Assembly: GCF_964065165.1 (NCBI RefSeq)
Contig: NZ_OZ061549.1
Coordinates: forward strand, 372,001 to 436,000
Direction of reading: 5' to 3'
DNA from: Levilactobacillus yonginensis
GTDB taxonomy: Bacteria; Bacillota; Bacilli; Lactobacillales; Lactobacillaceae
Length of the DNA stretch: 64,000 nucleotides
The position numbers and the translations under genes are program-made. Position 1 is the stretch's first letter; every line of letters starts with the position of its first letter. The notes beneath the pieces are model-generated. The model was not told the DNA's origin and did no database searches. It saw only the letters and a program-made list of their open reading frames with translations. Positions 45,382-54,661 of the stretch are shown one piece after another.

Positions 45382-48321
45382 ATGCAGACCAATAATCAGC
45401 AAGAACAACGACATGAACATGGGATGCGTCAACAGTTGCTGTGCGCCGGCGTGACTTTGGCCGCCTTGAGTACTGGGCTGATGGTCAGTGCACATTCAGC
45501 TCAAGCGGCCACGGTTGCCGAGGATTCGAGCTTAGTGGCGCAGAAAAATACAACTAATCAGGAGATTAAGGAACAGTCGAGCGAGGAGCAGCCAGGTTCT
45601 GAGGGTAATCAGACTGGCAGTCAAGCTGGCCAAAAGCAGGCCGCCAGCAGTCGTGTAGCCCCCAAGCAGAGTGCTGCGGCGCCGGTGAGCCAAGCAGCTC
45701 GGCCTGCAAGTAACGTGGAACAGCCAGCGGATTCCGGTGTGACGGAGACCCCGGCAAAGCCTAAGCCATCGTCCGTATCGCCACAGCCAGTGAAGGCTGC
45801 TGATGCAGGTGCGGGTGAGCAGGAAAGCTCAGCTGCAAATTTGACTAAATTTAGTCGTCCACGAGTAATGCCGCGAATGCTGGCAGTGCCGGCCATGGCT
45901 GATGTGACGGCACCCAGTGATACCACTGATGAGGCCATGACGGATGATGGGTTTACCTATGCGTTAAACGCAAAAGGTGATGGGTATACCATTACTGGTT
46001 ATACGGGTAGCGCGACGGCTATTGTCATTCCGGATACCCACCTCAACGATGAAGGAAAAGCAATCAATGTATCGGCAATTGCCGACAACGTTTTTAAAGG
46101 GCGCAAATTGAAGAGCCTAGTCATGGGCGCGCACGTCGCCACGATTGGTCAGGCGGCGTTTGAAGATAATTTACTGACGACCATTGATTTTTCTAAAAAT
46201 AAAAGTGATCTTTGGGGAATTAGTGCGAATGCTTTTGCAGATAACAAATTAACCGGAACGTTGACGTTACCTGCTTCCATTACTCAGATTGGTGAGAACG
46301 CCTTTGCTGGTAGTGATGCTAACGATGGGTCTGGGAACCAATTGACCGGTGTTGATTTCGGTGACAATTTGAAGATCGTTCAGATTGGGAATAGTGCTTT
46401 TGCGTATAATAGTTTGAAGAACCTGGTACTTCCTGTGGGCACGACTACTATTGGTGAAATGGCTTTTGCCAATAACCAATTAGCATCAGTGTCTTTGGGT
46501 ACCCAATTGACGACAATTGGCGCTAGTGCCTTTAATTCAAATCTCTTGACCACGGTCAATTTACCTGACCTCGTGACAACTGTTGGCTCGAATGCTTTTT
46601 ATCATAATCAATTGACCAGTATTCATTTGGACGATGCGTTGATAACGATTGGGGCGGGGTCCTTTGAGGACAATCAATTAGTCAGTATCGTGATTCCTGA
46701 CAGTGTTACGACAATTGGTGAATCAGCATTTACCAGTAATGAAACGTTAACTAACCTAACTTTAGGAAAAATGGTTAATACGATTGGAGCAACCGCTTTC
46801 GCTGGGGATGCGATTACTGGTAATCTATTTATTCCTGACTCGGTGGAGACTATTAGTCAGTCAGCTTTTATGGCAAACCAAATACCCGGACTAACTATTG
46901 GTGATGGGGCATCTAAACTGGTGACAATTGATAACCAGGCTTTTCTTGGTAATCCAACGTTGACAGGTGCCTTGATTCTCTCAGATAGGATGTCCTTTAT
47001 CGGCAGTAATGCTTTTGTCGGTGATTCTCTGACGTCGATTGACTTTGGTAAGTGGCAGAAAGGGCCAAATGGTGAGGCTACAATTGGTGATAGTGCCTTT
47101 TCTGGCAACCATTTGACTGGAACACTGACCCTGGCGGATGGCATTCAACACATTGGGGCGGCTACTTTTGCTGGTAATCAGCTGACTGGGGTCAAGCTCG
47201 GAACCGATTTACTTACGATTGGGGCATCCGCTTTCGCAGCAAACAACCAGCTGACAGGAACGTTGACCATTCCAGATTTAGTGACGAGTATTGGAGACTA
47301 TGCCTTTACTAATGGTAGGCTCACGGGGCTTATTTTGGGTCAAAAAGTGGATTCCATTGGGTCGTCTGCCTTCGCTGAGAATCAATTGGCGGGAGCACTG
47401 GAAATACCTAATAGCGTAAAGAGTATTGGGGACTCAGCCTTTGCCAGCAACAAGTTACGAGCACTTCAACTGGACGGCACTGTAAATAGTGTTGGAATTG
47501 GTACCTTTGCGGGCAACGATTTGCAAAAGATTCAGGCGGTCCAACCGGTGACTAATCTCGGTGACTACGCCTTAGCTGGTCAAAAGACGTTAGCCGTTAC
47601 CGTGAACAAGTCCGGTAATCAACTAACTGGAGTTCGTGCCGCAATTGCCAAGCAACTACAATTGCAGAACTTTAATTTAACGGATCCCATGATTTTTAAA
47701 CTGGGCGATACGCCAGTTACGTATGATTTCAAAACTGATTCATTAACGTTGCCGGCGGGTGTTATTGGAAATAGTTTAACGCTGTCACTATCGAGTGGAA
47801 CAACTGGTGAAGCGACAGACCATTCCGGAAACTATGGGGTGGATGCCCTAACGTTGAGTTGGTCCGTACCGGGCAGTGGAACGGATCCGACGACGCCATC
47901 TACACCGACGGAGCCAACTGATCCGGTCACGCCAACGACACCAACCACGCCTAAGAAACCGACTAAGCAGCATAAACCAGGTAAGAAGTCTCAGAAACCG
48001 ACGACCCCTAAGGCGCATCAACACCGAGCAGGGGATACGGAGCGAGCGGGTCAGCGACAAGTCTTTACCTACACGCGTTCCGTTGGAGGTAACGGAACGC
48101 AACGTGGGCTGAAGACTGCTGCGTGGTCGTATGGCCAACAAGCGTCTAGCTTAAATGCTAGTTCTACAATCAGTGGGCTAGAGCACCTAGATAACCAGAA
48201 TCAGTCGCAACCGCAATTACCGCAAACCAGTGAGCGGACGAGCTACTGGTCAGTAATTGGTGCGACATTATTAGGCGCATTGAGTTGGCTAGGATTAGGC
48301 AAACGTCGGCGGCGTTATTAG
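45382..48321 (+). CDS. Large cell-wall-anchored surface protein with BspA-like leucine-rich repeats
   Basis: The 979-residue precursor has a signal peptide with a long polar N-region (cleavage near AQA-AT, about residue 43). A Ser/Gln/Ala/Pro-rich linker runs to about 170. An array of roughly 20 leucine-rich repeats of the BspA type follows (about 185-760), each with an IG-x-x-AF-x-x-N-x-L core. Then come a Pro/Thr-rich wall-spanning stretch and a sorting signal: LPQTSE, a hydrophobic helix and a KRRRRY tail. LPQTSE fits the LPQTxE form used by sortase A in L. plantarum-type lactobacilli. Likely binds host or food-matrix ligands; the ligand is unknown. Confidence 0.9.
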   Translation: MQTNNQQEQRHEHGMRQQLLCAGVTLAALSTGLMVSAHSAQAATVAEDSSLVAQKNTTNQEIKEQSSEEQPGSEGNQTGSQAGQKQAASSRVAPKQSAAAPVSQAARPASNVEQPADSGVTETPAKPKPSSVSPQPVKAADAGAGEQESSAANLTKFSRPRVMPRMLAVPAMADVTAPSDTTDEAMTDDGFTYALNAKGDGYTITGYTGSATAIVIPDTHLNDEGKAINVSAIADNVFKGRKLKSLVMGAHVATIGQAAFEDNLLTTIDFSKNKSDLWGISANAFADNKLTGTLTLPASITQIGENAFAGSDANDGSGNQLTGVDFGDNLKIVQIGNSAFAYNSLKNLVLPVGTTTIGEMAFANNQLASVSLGTQLTTIGASAFNSNLLTTVNLPDLVTTVGSNAFYHNQLTSIHLDDALITIGAGSFEDNQLVSIVIPDSVTTIGESAFTSNETLTNLTLGKMVNTIGATAFAGDAITGNLFIPDSVETISQSAFMANQIPGLTIGDGASKLVTIDNQAFLGNPTLTGALILSDRMSFIGSNAFVGDSLTSIDFGKWQKGPNGEATIGDSAFSGNHLTGTLTLADGIQHIGAATFAGNQLTGVKLGTDLLTIGASAFAANNQLTGTLTIPDLVTSIGDYAFTNGRLTGLILGQKVDSIGSSAFAENQLAGALEIPNSVKSIGDSAFASNKLRALQLDGTVNSVGIGTFAGNDLQKIQAVQPVTNLGDYALAGQKTLAVTVNKSGNQLTGVRAAIAKQLQLQNFNLTDPMIFKLGDTPVTYDFKTDSLTLPAGVIGNSLTLSLSSGTTGEATDHSGNYGVDALTLSWSVPGSGTDPTTPSTPTEPTDPVTPTTPTTPKKPTKQHKPGKKSQKPTTPKAHQHRAGDTERAGQRQVFTYTRSVGGNGTQRGLKTAAWSYGQQASSLNASSTISGLEHLDNQNQSQPQLPQTSERTSYWSVIGATLLGALSWLGLGKRRRRY

Positions 48322-48373
48322 GATGTTCACAAGTACTTGTAAAATATCTTGGATAAAGTGGTAGATTCAAGTG

Positions 48374-48402
48374 GTCGTCAGATTATTCTGACGGCTATTT
48401 TT
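48374..48402 (+). terminator. Terminator after the surface protein gene
   Basis: CGTCAG/CTGACG hairpin around ATTATT, then a T-rich stretch. Confidence 0.7.
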
Positions 48403-48489
48403 GTGCCATATAGCAGTTATATTGGTAGACACTTCAACACTACTCGGAGTTACTTTGCAAAAATAAATGAGTTTCAGTGAACCTTAATA

Positions 48490-48538
48490 TTTTGAAAGCT
48501 AACCCGGCCTTTCAAAATTATACAGCTAGCTGTATAAT
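48490..48538. promoter_or_regulatory. Operator/promoter of the MarR-MFS pair
   Basis: A perfect 22-base palindrome at 48517-48538 (arms ATTATACAGCT/AGCTGTATAAT) contains the -10 TATAAT (48533-48538). A second inverted repeat TTTTGAAAG/CTTTCAAAA (48490-48498, 48509-48517) abuts it. A MarR-type dimer bound here would block RNA polymerase. The gene for such a protein starts 21 bases downstream, so auto-repression is the natural reading. Confidence 0.75.
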
Positions 48539-48558
48539 AAGCATAAGAGGTGATCAAC

Positions 48559-48984
48559 ATGGAAAGTGAAGGACTGGTAACCTGGAAGCTGGTCTTACTG
48601 GGAAGAAAGATTCGACATAAGCGAAATCTATTTGTCCGCCAATTAGATCTAACTAGTGAACAGGCGGACGCCCTCCGATTCTTTGAGGATCACCCGCAGC
48701 ATACGATTACGGATTTTAAAGACCAACAACAAATTACTCACCAAACGGCCAGGCTCATTGTAAAACGGTTAGTCGACCGGGGCCTACTAGTTCTTGACCC
48801 TAATCCGAACGATGGGCGTGCTAAACTAGTGGGGTTTACCGCCGCTGGTCTGGCCAAGTGTCAACAGCTTGATGACCATATTAAGGCCACGAGTCAGGAA
48901 TCATTTGTTGGTTTTTCACAGGTTGAGCAGCAGGCGTTACTCAAGATGCTTGCCCGAATTGATCAAAACTTGGAAAGGAGCTGA
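48559..48984 (+). CDS. MarR-family transcriptional regulator
   Basis: The 141-residue winged-helix regulator has its recognition region at about 43-75 (ITDFKDQQQITHQTARLIVK) and the wing DPNPNDGRAKLVGF. Terminal helices form the dimer. Ligand is unknown; MarR proteins usually sense phenolics, drugs or oxidants and repress a neighbouring exporter. ATG 48559 follows AGAGGTGAT. It lies six bases before the MFS gene and behind a palindromic operator. Confidence 0.92.
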   Translation: MESEGLVTWKLVLLGRKIRHKRNLFVRQLDLTSEQADALRFFEDHPQHTITDFKDQQQITHQTARLIVKRLVDRGLLVLDPNPNDGRAKLVGFTAAGLAKCQQLDDHIKATSQESFVGFSQVEQQALLKMLARIDQNLERS

Positions 48985-48990
48985 AGTTGT

Positions 48991-50148
48991 TTGAAAACTC
49001 GTTTATATACCAAAGATGTTGTCTTAGTGTTAGCGGCCAGCTTCTTCTTTCTCATGAGTCCCATGTTGGTCAATCCCATCATTGCGGGATTTTCCAGTAA
49101 TGTGGGCGCGAATAGCGTTTTGGCGGGGGTCGTCGCTGGGATGATGAACCTGACGTCGCTAGTGTTGCGACCGGTCGCAGGTAACCTGACTGACCGCTTC
49201 TCTAAGTATCGACTCACGTTGATTGGCGGCAGTCTGATTCTCGTGGCGTGTGTCGGTTACGGGTTAACCACTGCTGTCCCATTGATCATGTTTTGGCGAG
49301 TTGTCAACGGGGTGGGGTACACGCTGTGCTCAGTTTGCATGGCCACCTGGATGGCTAGCCTATTGCCACCGGATCGAATTGGTTCGGGGATGGGAATCTA
49401 TGGAATTGCTAATGCCCTGGGCATGGCAGTTGGTCCGGCCGTCAGTGTCTACCTGTACCACCACTATGGGTATCGGAGTATTTTCTGGGTCGCGGCTGGC
49501 TTCATCACGTTACTGCTCATCACAATTCAGTTCGTGGGAGACCGCAGCGTGCCCCATCCAGACTATCGGAATACTAAGGAAAAACAGCCGAAGCTACGAT
49601 TGGTTCAGCCGAAAGTGGTTCCAGTCGCGACGATTTTGTTGCTGTTTTCTTTGCCATACTTTGCGACGATGACCTACCTCGTGAGCTACGTCGACCACCG
49701 GGGGTTTGCGATTCCCGCCGGCGCGTTCTTTCCAGTCTATGCGTTGGTATTGCTGGCCATGCGGCTGGGCCTGCGGGATGCGTTTGACCACGTGCCCTTC
49801 AGAAAATTCTTTTGGATCTGTCTCGGCTGTAATTTCATTGGCCTGATTGGTTTGACTGAGATGCGTAATTGGCTGATGTTGGTGGTCGGGGCCGTGGGAC
49901 TTGCGGCTGGTTATGGCTTGATGTTTTCCATCTGTCAGGCAAAGTCGTTAACGTTGGTGCCACAGGCGGACCGTGGGCTGGCTAATAGCACGTTTTACAT
50001 AGGCATTGATCTGGGGATGACCTTGGGACCAATGCTGGCGGGGGTCATCACGACCTTCCTCCCGTGGGTCTGGCTTTATCCAGTCATGATGATCACGTTC
50101 CCACTAATTGTGTTGGTATACTGGCGAAATCGGCGAGGGCTGGCGTAG
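48991..50148 (+). CDS. MFS transporter
   Basis: The 385-residue protein has 12 predicted membrane helices. The MFS signature loop between helices 2 and 3 reads VAGNLTDRFSKYRLTL (about 64-79), and the motif-C-like GIYGIANALGMAVGPAVSVY (about 135-154) points to a drug/proton-type exporter. Start TTG 48991 after AAAGGAG. Co-transcribed with the MarR gene, which suggests inducible efflux; substrate unknown. Confidence 0.92.
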   Translation: MKTRLYTKDVVLVLAASFFFLMSPMLVNPIIAGFSSNVGANSVLAGVVAGMMNLTSLVLRPVAGNLTDRFSKYRLTLIGGSLILVACVGYGLTTAVPLIMFWRVVNGVGYTLCSVCMATWMASLLPPDRIGSGMGIYGIANALGMAVGPAVSVYLYHHYGYRSIFWVAAGFITLLLITIQFVGDRSVPHPDYRNTKEKQPKLRLVQPKVVPVATILLLFSLPYFATMTYLVSYVDHRGFAIPAGAFFPVYALVLLAMRLGLRDAFDHVPFRKFFWICLGCNFIGLIGLTEMRNWLMLVVGAVGLAAGYGLMFSICQAKSLTLVPQADRGLANSTFYIGIDLGMTLGPMLAGVITTFLPWVWLYPVMMITFPLIVLVYWRNRRGLA

Positions 50149-50191
50149 CGCTCAGACCCCAGCAGAGCTGTCAGCATTTCCACTAAAATTA

Positions 50192-50220
50192 TTGACAACC
50201 TTTAGTCAGACGACTATCAT
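50192..50220 (+). promoter_or_regulatory. glyQS promoter
   Basis: TTGACA (50192-50197), 17-base spacer, TATCAT (50215-50220). Confidence 0.85.
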
Positions 50221-50226
50221 GAAAAT

Positions 50227-50512
50227 TAGTTAAATAAGTCGATTATGATGAATGAAAAACACAGCGTGCGTTTTCAGCGAGTCCGGGCCAGTGTTAGCCG
50301 GGTAGCGCGTCCTGTGGGTTGGCACATTCGGAGTCGTTTCCAAGAAAGCTGCTAGTCATTGACTAGAAGTAGGGTGGAACCGCGAAAATAAAAATTCGTC
50401 CCTACGTGAATTTGCCTCGGTGAATTCTCGTAGGGATTTTTTTGCGCTTATTTGTTCAACCAAGTTTCCTGGTGTCTCTCACGGAGCTTAAATTTAAGGA
50501 GGAACTGCACCC
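50227..50512 (+). promoter_or_regulatory. Glycine T-box leader of glyQS
   Basis: The canonical T-box AGTAGGGTGGAACCGCG lies at 50368-50384. The distal stem I motif (AGCGAGTCCGGGCCAGTG then AGCCGGG) lies at about 50276-50302. The specifier GGC (Gly) is at 50321-50323, in TTGGCACATTC. The terminator has arms 50399-50406 and 50431-50438 with an inner GAATT/AATTC stem and T7. Uncharged tRNA-Gly should promote read-through into glyQ. Confidence 0.92.
50399..50447 (+). terminator. T-box terminator of glyQS
   Basis: TCCCTACG/CGTAGGGA with inner GAATT/AATTC, then T7. Mutually exclusive with the antiterminator that uses the T-box bases. Confidence 0.9.
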
Positions 50513-51439
50513 ATGACAGAAAAACTGTCCATGCAAGCAATTATTTTAAAGTTACAACAGTATTGGTCCGCGCAGGGCTGCATGCTGATGCAAGCTTACG
50601 ATACAGAAAAAGGGGCCGGTACCATGAGCCCTTACACGTTCCTGCGGGCTATCGGGCCAGAACCCTGGAACGCCGCGTATGTGGAACCTTCCCGTCGACC
50701 AGCCGATGGTCGTTACGGTGAAAACCCTAACCGGTTGTATCAACACCATCAATTCCAAGTTGTTATGAAGCCATCACCAGACAACATTCAAGAACTCTAC
50801 TTGAATAGTTTGCAGGAGTTAGGGATTGACCCACTCGAACACGACATTCGGTTCGTAGAAGATAACTGGGAAAACCCATCCATGGGTTGTGCCGGTGTTG
50901 GTTGGGAAGTTTGGTTGGACGGTATGGAAATCAGTCAATTCACCTACTTCCAAGTTGTTGGGGGAATGGAAGTTGATCCCGTGACTTCTGAAATCACTTA
51001 TGGTTTGGAACGACTGGCTTCTTATGTCCAAGACGTCAATTCCGTCTTTGACCTGGAATGGGCCGATGGCGTGAAGTACGGGGACATCTTCAAGGAACCC
51101 GAATATGAACATTCTAAGTACAGCTTTGAAGAAAGTGACCAAGCCATGTTGCTGCGGCACTTCGATGAATATGAAACCGAAGCTAAGAAACAAATCGCGA
51201 ATGGCCTAGTTCATCCAGCGTACGACTACGTATTGAAGTGTAGCCACACCTTTAACTTGTTGGACGCCCGTGGTGCCGTCTCCGTTACTGAACGGGCTGG
51301 CTACCTCTCCCGTATCCGGAACATGGCTCGGGCCATTGCTCGGGCCTTCGTGGCTGAACGGAAGAAGCGTGGTTTCCCACTGGTTAAGGATGAAAAACTG
51401 CGTGAACAATTATTAGCGGATCCAGAGGAGGCAAAATAA
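50513..51439 (+). CDS. glyQ: Glycyl-tRNA synthetase alpha subunit
   Basis: GlyQ is the catalytic alpha chain of the tetrameric bacterial GlyRS. The 308-residue class II core has [20 protein letters not shown] (about 22-41) and [20 protein letters not shown]. The tail region is [19 protein letters not shown] after AAGGAGG. The stop overlaps glyS by one base (TAATG). Confidence 0.98.
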   Translation: MTEKLSMQAIILKLQQYWSAQGCMLMQAYDTEKGAGTMSPYTFLRAIGPEPWNAAYVEPSRRPADGRYGENPNRLYQHHQFQVVMKPSPDNIQELYLNSLQELGIDPLEHDIRFVEDNWENPSMGCAGVGWEVWLDGMEISQFTYFQVVGGMEVDPVTSEITYGLERLASYVQDVNSVFDLEWADGVKYGDIFKEPEYEHSKYSFEESDQAMLLRHFDEYETEAKKQIANGLVHPAYDYVLKCSHTFNLLDARGAVSVTERAGYLSRIRNMARAIARAFVAERKKRGFPLVKDEKLREQLLADPEEAK

Positions 51440-53514
51440 TGGCACACACATTTTTACTTGAAATTGGTTTGGAAGAAATGCCAGCCCACGTGGTGACACC
51501 AGCCATTAAGCAATTGGTCAAGCGGACTGCGGATTATTTAAAGGAACAACGCGTTGACTATACGGCCATTAAGCCGTTTTCAACGCCCCGGCGCTTAGCC
51601 CTGTTGATCACGGGCTTGGCCGACAAGCAAGAAGACGTGAGTGAATCCGTCAAGGGTCCCGCTAAGAAGATTGCGCAAGACGCCGATGGTAACTGGACCA
51701 AGGCAGCCATTGGCTTTACCCGCGGCCAAGGCCTGACCCCCGACGATATTACTTTTAAGGAAATTAAAGGGACTGAGTACGTTTACGTCGACAAGTTCAT
51801 TGCCGGTGAAGACGTGGCAACCATTTTAGCTGGTTTAAAGGAAGTCATCACGGCGATGACTTTCCCAACCATGATGAAATGGAGCACGCACCATTTCCAA
51901 TACATCCGGCCAATTCGTTGGCTCGTGGCGCTGTTGGATAGCGATGTGATCCCGTTCAGCATCTTAAACGTAACGACTGGTCGGACGACTCGTGGTCACC
52001 GTTTCTTGGGCAAGGAAGTTGAAATTGCCACGGCAGCGGACTACGAGGAAGACCTGACCCACGAATTTGTGATTGCCGACGCTGACAAGCGCAAGGCCTT
52101 GATCAAGCAACAGATCGACAAACTGGCTAGCGACAATGCTTGGACCATCAACGTCGACGCTGGTTTGCTGGAAGAAGTCAACAATTTGGTTGAATGGCCA
52201 ACTGCCTTTGCCGGGAAGTTCGACGAGAAGTACCTAACCATCCCCGAGGAAGTGTTGATCACGTCCATGCGAGACCACCAACGGTTCTTCTACGTACGAG
52301 ATGCAGAAGGCAAGTTGTTGCCTAACTTCGTCTCCGTTCGGAATGGAAACGACCACGATATCCAAAACGTGGCGGCTGGGAACGAAAAGGTTCTGACGGC
52401 TCGTTTGGAAGATGCCATGTTCTTCTACACGGAAGATCAAAAGAAGACGATTGCCGACTACGTTGACCGGTTGAAGTCCGTTAGCTTCCACGACAAGATC
52501 AGTACCATGGCTGAAAAGATGAACCGAGTCACTTCCATCGTTGGTGTCTTAGCTAAGCATTTAAACTTAAACGATGCGCAGACTAAGGCTGCCTTACGGG
52601 CAAGCGAAATTTACAAGTTTGACCTGGTGACTGGTATGGTCGGCGAATTCGCTGAATTACAAGGGGTCATGGGTGAAAAGTACGCCTTACTGCAGGGTGA
52701 GGACCCAGCTGTTGCGCAAGCTGTTCGCGAACATTACGAACCGATTTCAGCCGATGGTGCCTTACCAACTTCCGTACCAGGGGCTGTCTTGGCCCTGGCC
52801 GACAAGTTTGACAGTATCCTGACCTTCTTCGCTGCTGGGATGATTCCTAGCGGGTCCAATGACCCATACGCTTTACGACGTCAAGCTACTGGAATCGTGC
52901 GGATTGCCACGGACCAAGAATGGTCCCTGCCAATTGATCGCTTAGCCCAAGACTTTATTGCAGCGGAAACGCAAGCTAACGTCGCACCTGATTTGGACCA
53001 AGCTAGTCAAATCGAAGCCGTTATCGGGTTCGTTAAAGACCGGATTCGGAAGATCTTACGTTCTGCTAAGCAACGCCATGACATCATTGATGCCGTGACG
53101 ACTGGTTCCAGCAACGACGTCTTACAAATCTTTACGGCCGCTGATATCTTGGCCAGTCACGCTGATGACGCGAACTTCAAGGACGTGATTGAATCCTTGA
53201 CGCGGGTCATTCGCTTAGCTCAAAAGGCACCGGCTGAATTAGCTACTGCCACGGTCAGCGCCGATCTGTTTGAAAACGACAGTGAAGGTGCTTTGGATAA
53301 AGGAGTGGCAGAGGTGGCAACGGCCGCTGGTAAATCACTGGCTGACTTGTACGCTGCACTAGCCGACATTCAACCAGCAATTGCGGCTTACTTTGAAGCA
53401 ACGATGGTGATGGACAAGAACGACGATGTCCGGAACAACCGGTTAACTGAGTTGAGCCGGTTGGCTACCTTGGCCCTGCAATTGGGTGACTTGGATCAAC
53501 TGATCGTTAAATAG
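51439..53514 (+). CDS. glyS: Glycyl-tRNA synthetase beta subunit
   Basis: GlyS binds tRNA-Gly for the alpha chain. The 691-residue protein begins [17 protein letters not shown]. It contains the HD-like domain region ([17 protein letters not shown]), [28 protein letters not shown], and a C-terminal DALR-type anticodon-binding domain. Full length. Terminator at 53639. Confidence 0.98.
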   Translation: MAHTFLLEIGLEEMPAHVVTPAIKQLVKRTADYLKEQRVDYTAIKPFSTPRRLALLITGLADKQEDVSESVKGPAKKIAQDADGNWTKAAIGFTRGQGLTPDDITFKEIKGTEYVYVDKFIAGEDVATILAGLKEVITAMTFPTMMKWSTHHFQYIRPIRWLVALLDSDVIPFSILNVTTGRTTRGHRFLGKEVEIATAADYEEDLTHEFVIADADKRKALIKQQIDKLASDNAWTINVDAGLLEEVNNLVEWPTAFAGKFDEKYLTIPEEVLITSMRDHQRFFYVRDAEGKLLPNFVSVRNGNDHDIQNVAAGNEKVLTARLEDAMFFYTEDQKKTIADYVDRLKSVSFHDKISTMAEKMNRVTSIVGVLAKHLNLNDAQTKAALRASEIYKFDLVTGMVGEFAELQGVMGEKYALLQGEDPAVAQAVREHYEPISADGALPTSVPGAVLALADKFDSILTFFAAGMIPSGSNDPYALRRQATGIVRIATDQEWSLPIDRLAQDFIAAETQANVAPDLDQASQIEAVIGFVKDRIRKILRSAKQRHDIIDAVTTGSSNDVLQIFTAADILASHADDANFKDVIESLTRVIRLAQKAPAELATATVSADLFENDSEGALDKGVAEVATAAGKSLADLYAALADIQPAIAAYFEATMVMDKNDDVRNNRLTELSRLATLALQLGDLDQLIVK

Positions 53515-53638
53515 TTACGGAAATTGATGAGTCATTGCCGCCTTGCCGGTCGACCGAGATGGTGGTTTCACATCAGCTTTTAGACTAGGCTGTCACTGTG
53601 AATCAAATTACTCACCAAAGTGTAAAATCAACGTTAAT

Positions 53639-53678
53639 AACGCAGTTCTTTTCTCTCTGAGGAAAGGGCTGCGTTTTT
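53639..53678 (+). terminator. Terminator after glyS
   Basis: AACGCAG ... CTGCGTT arms with an inner CTTTTC/GGAAAG helix and T5, 125 bases after glyS. The rest of the 300-base gap holds no convincing gene. Confidence 0.8.
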
Positions 53679-53816
53679 ACTTACCTGGGTATTCTGATAG
53701 CTGGATTGCTACGGTTGCTCTAGTATAGAAGACATAAATCGACCATTGGTGATTATTGGTATTGCGGTCACCCTGATCAGTGGTGTGATTATCGGTTAAG
53801 GGGGGAGATGGTAGCA

Positions 53817-54422
53817 ATGTTGCTACCAAAGATGACAATGAAAAAAATCATCGGCCCGTTTGCGGGTGATTGGATTGTGGTTGGGATACTCTGGCTGGGG
53901 ATGTTGGGTCCATTACAATGGGGACCGGGTCACGCTAGTCAGACTTACCCATTACTGCTAATTCTGACTGGTACACTGGTCGGCCTCAGTTTAGGCGAGT
54001 TTTTTTGGTTGAATAAAACGAAAGTTCTGTCGAAGAGTCAAAAAATTGTGGCTGATTTGAGTTTGGTTGTGGGCTTGATTGGCCTGATATTACTGCTGCT
54101 CCCACACGCCCTGACTAGGCTAACGGACATTAGTAATCCCAGCGCTTTGGGTCTGATATGGCTCATTTTGGCGGTTGCTCTAGCATACGCTCCCCGCAAT
54201 CATCTGATTGGCATTCGGCTACCTTGGACGTACGCCTCAGATCGGGTGTGGCGGCAAACGAATCTCCTGGGTGCTCGTCTCATTCTTGGGACTGGCTGTC
54301 TAACCATTTTAGCCAATGGTCTAGGCGGGTTTAAGTGGGGAATCGGGATGTTCTTGGTTGGATTGATTGGGATGTGTATCGCGGTGATTCCATATTCTTT
54401 GTGGGTGCTCCGTCACCCTTAG
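53817..54422 (+). CDS. SdpI-family membrane protein
   Basis: The 201-residue protein has six predicted membrane helices. The motif NHLIGIRLPWTYASDRVWR (about 142-160) is the hallmark of the SdpI/YhfL family, whose founder gives immunity to the SdpC toxin in Bacillus. Many family members are not immunity proteins and no toxin gene is nearby. Start: ATG 53817 has GGGGGAG nine bases upstream; ATG 53808 is directly against that site. Confidence 0.8.
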   Translation: MLLPKMTMKKIIGPFAGDWIVVGILWLGMLGPLQWGPGHASQTYPLLLILTGTLVGLSLGEFFWLNKTKVLSKSQKIVADLSLVVGLIGLILLLLPHALTRLTDISNPSALGLIWLILAVALAYAPRNHLIGIRLPWTYASDRVWRQTNLLGARLILGTGCLTILANGLGGFKWGIGMFLVGLIGMCIAVIPYSLWVLRHP

Positions 54423-54582
54423 CCACCGGGTAATGGATTGAGCTATCAAGCTTTTTAAGCGACAGGTTGACCGGAGTAGGGTATACTAGATTCAGCTTGA
54501 CCAGAAAAGAGTCTATAAGTTGACATAGGCTATAATAGGAGTAATATGTATAGTGTATTTTTGCGCACGAATTCTAATTAAA

Positions 54583-54618
54583 GAGTCGCACTTTTCGGGT
54601 TCCCGGGGTGCGACTTTT
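54583..54618 (+). terminator. Hairpin upstream of dnaG
   Basis: GTCGCAC/GTGCGAC with inner CGGG/CCCG, followed by T4. It lies 44 bases before the dnaG start, so it may be a terminator for upstream transcripts or an attenuator of the dnaG-rpoD operon. Confidence 0.75.
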
Positions 54619-54661
54619 CAAGGCTACGGGTGCGATGGACTCACGGTAAGGGAGTGATGGT

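Noticed and set aside
53543..53728. 61-residue frame after glyS
   Set aside because: No ribosome site, and it contains the glyS terminator.
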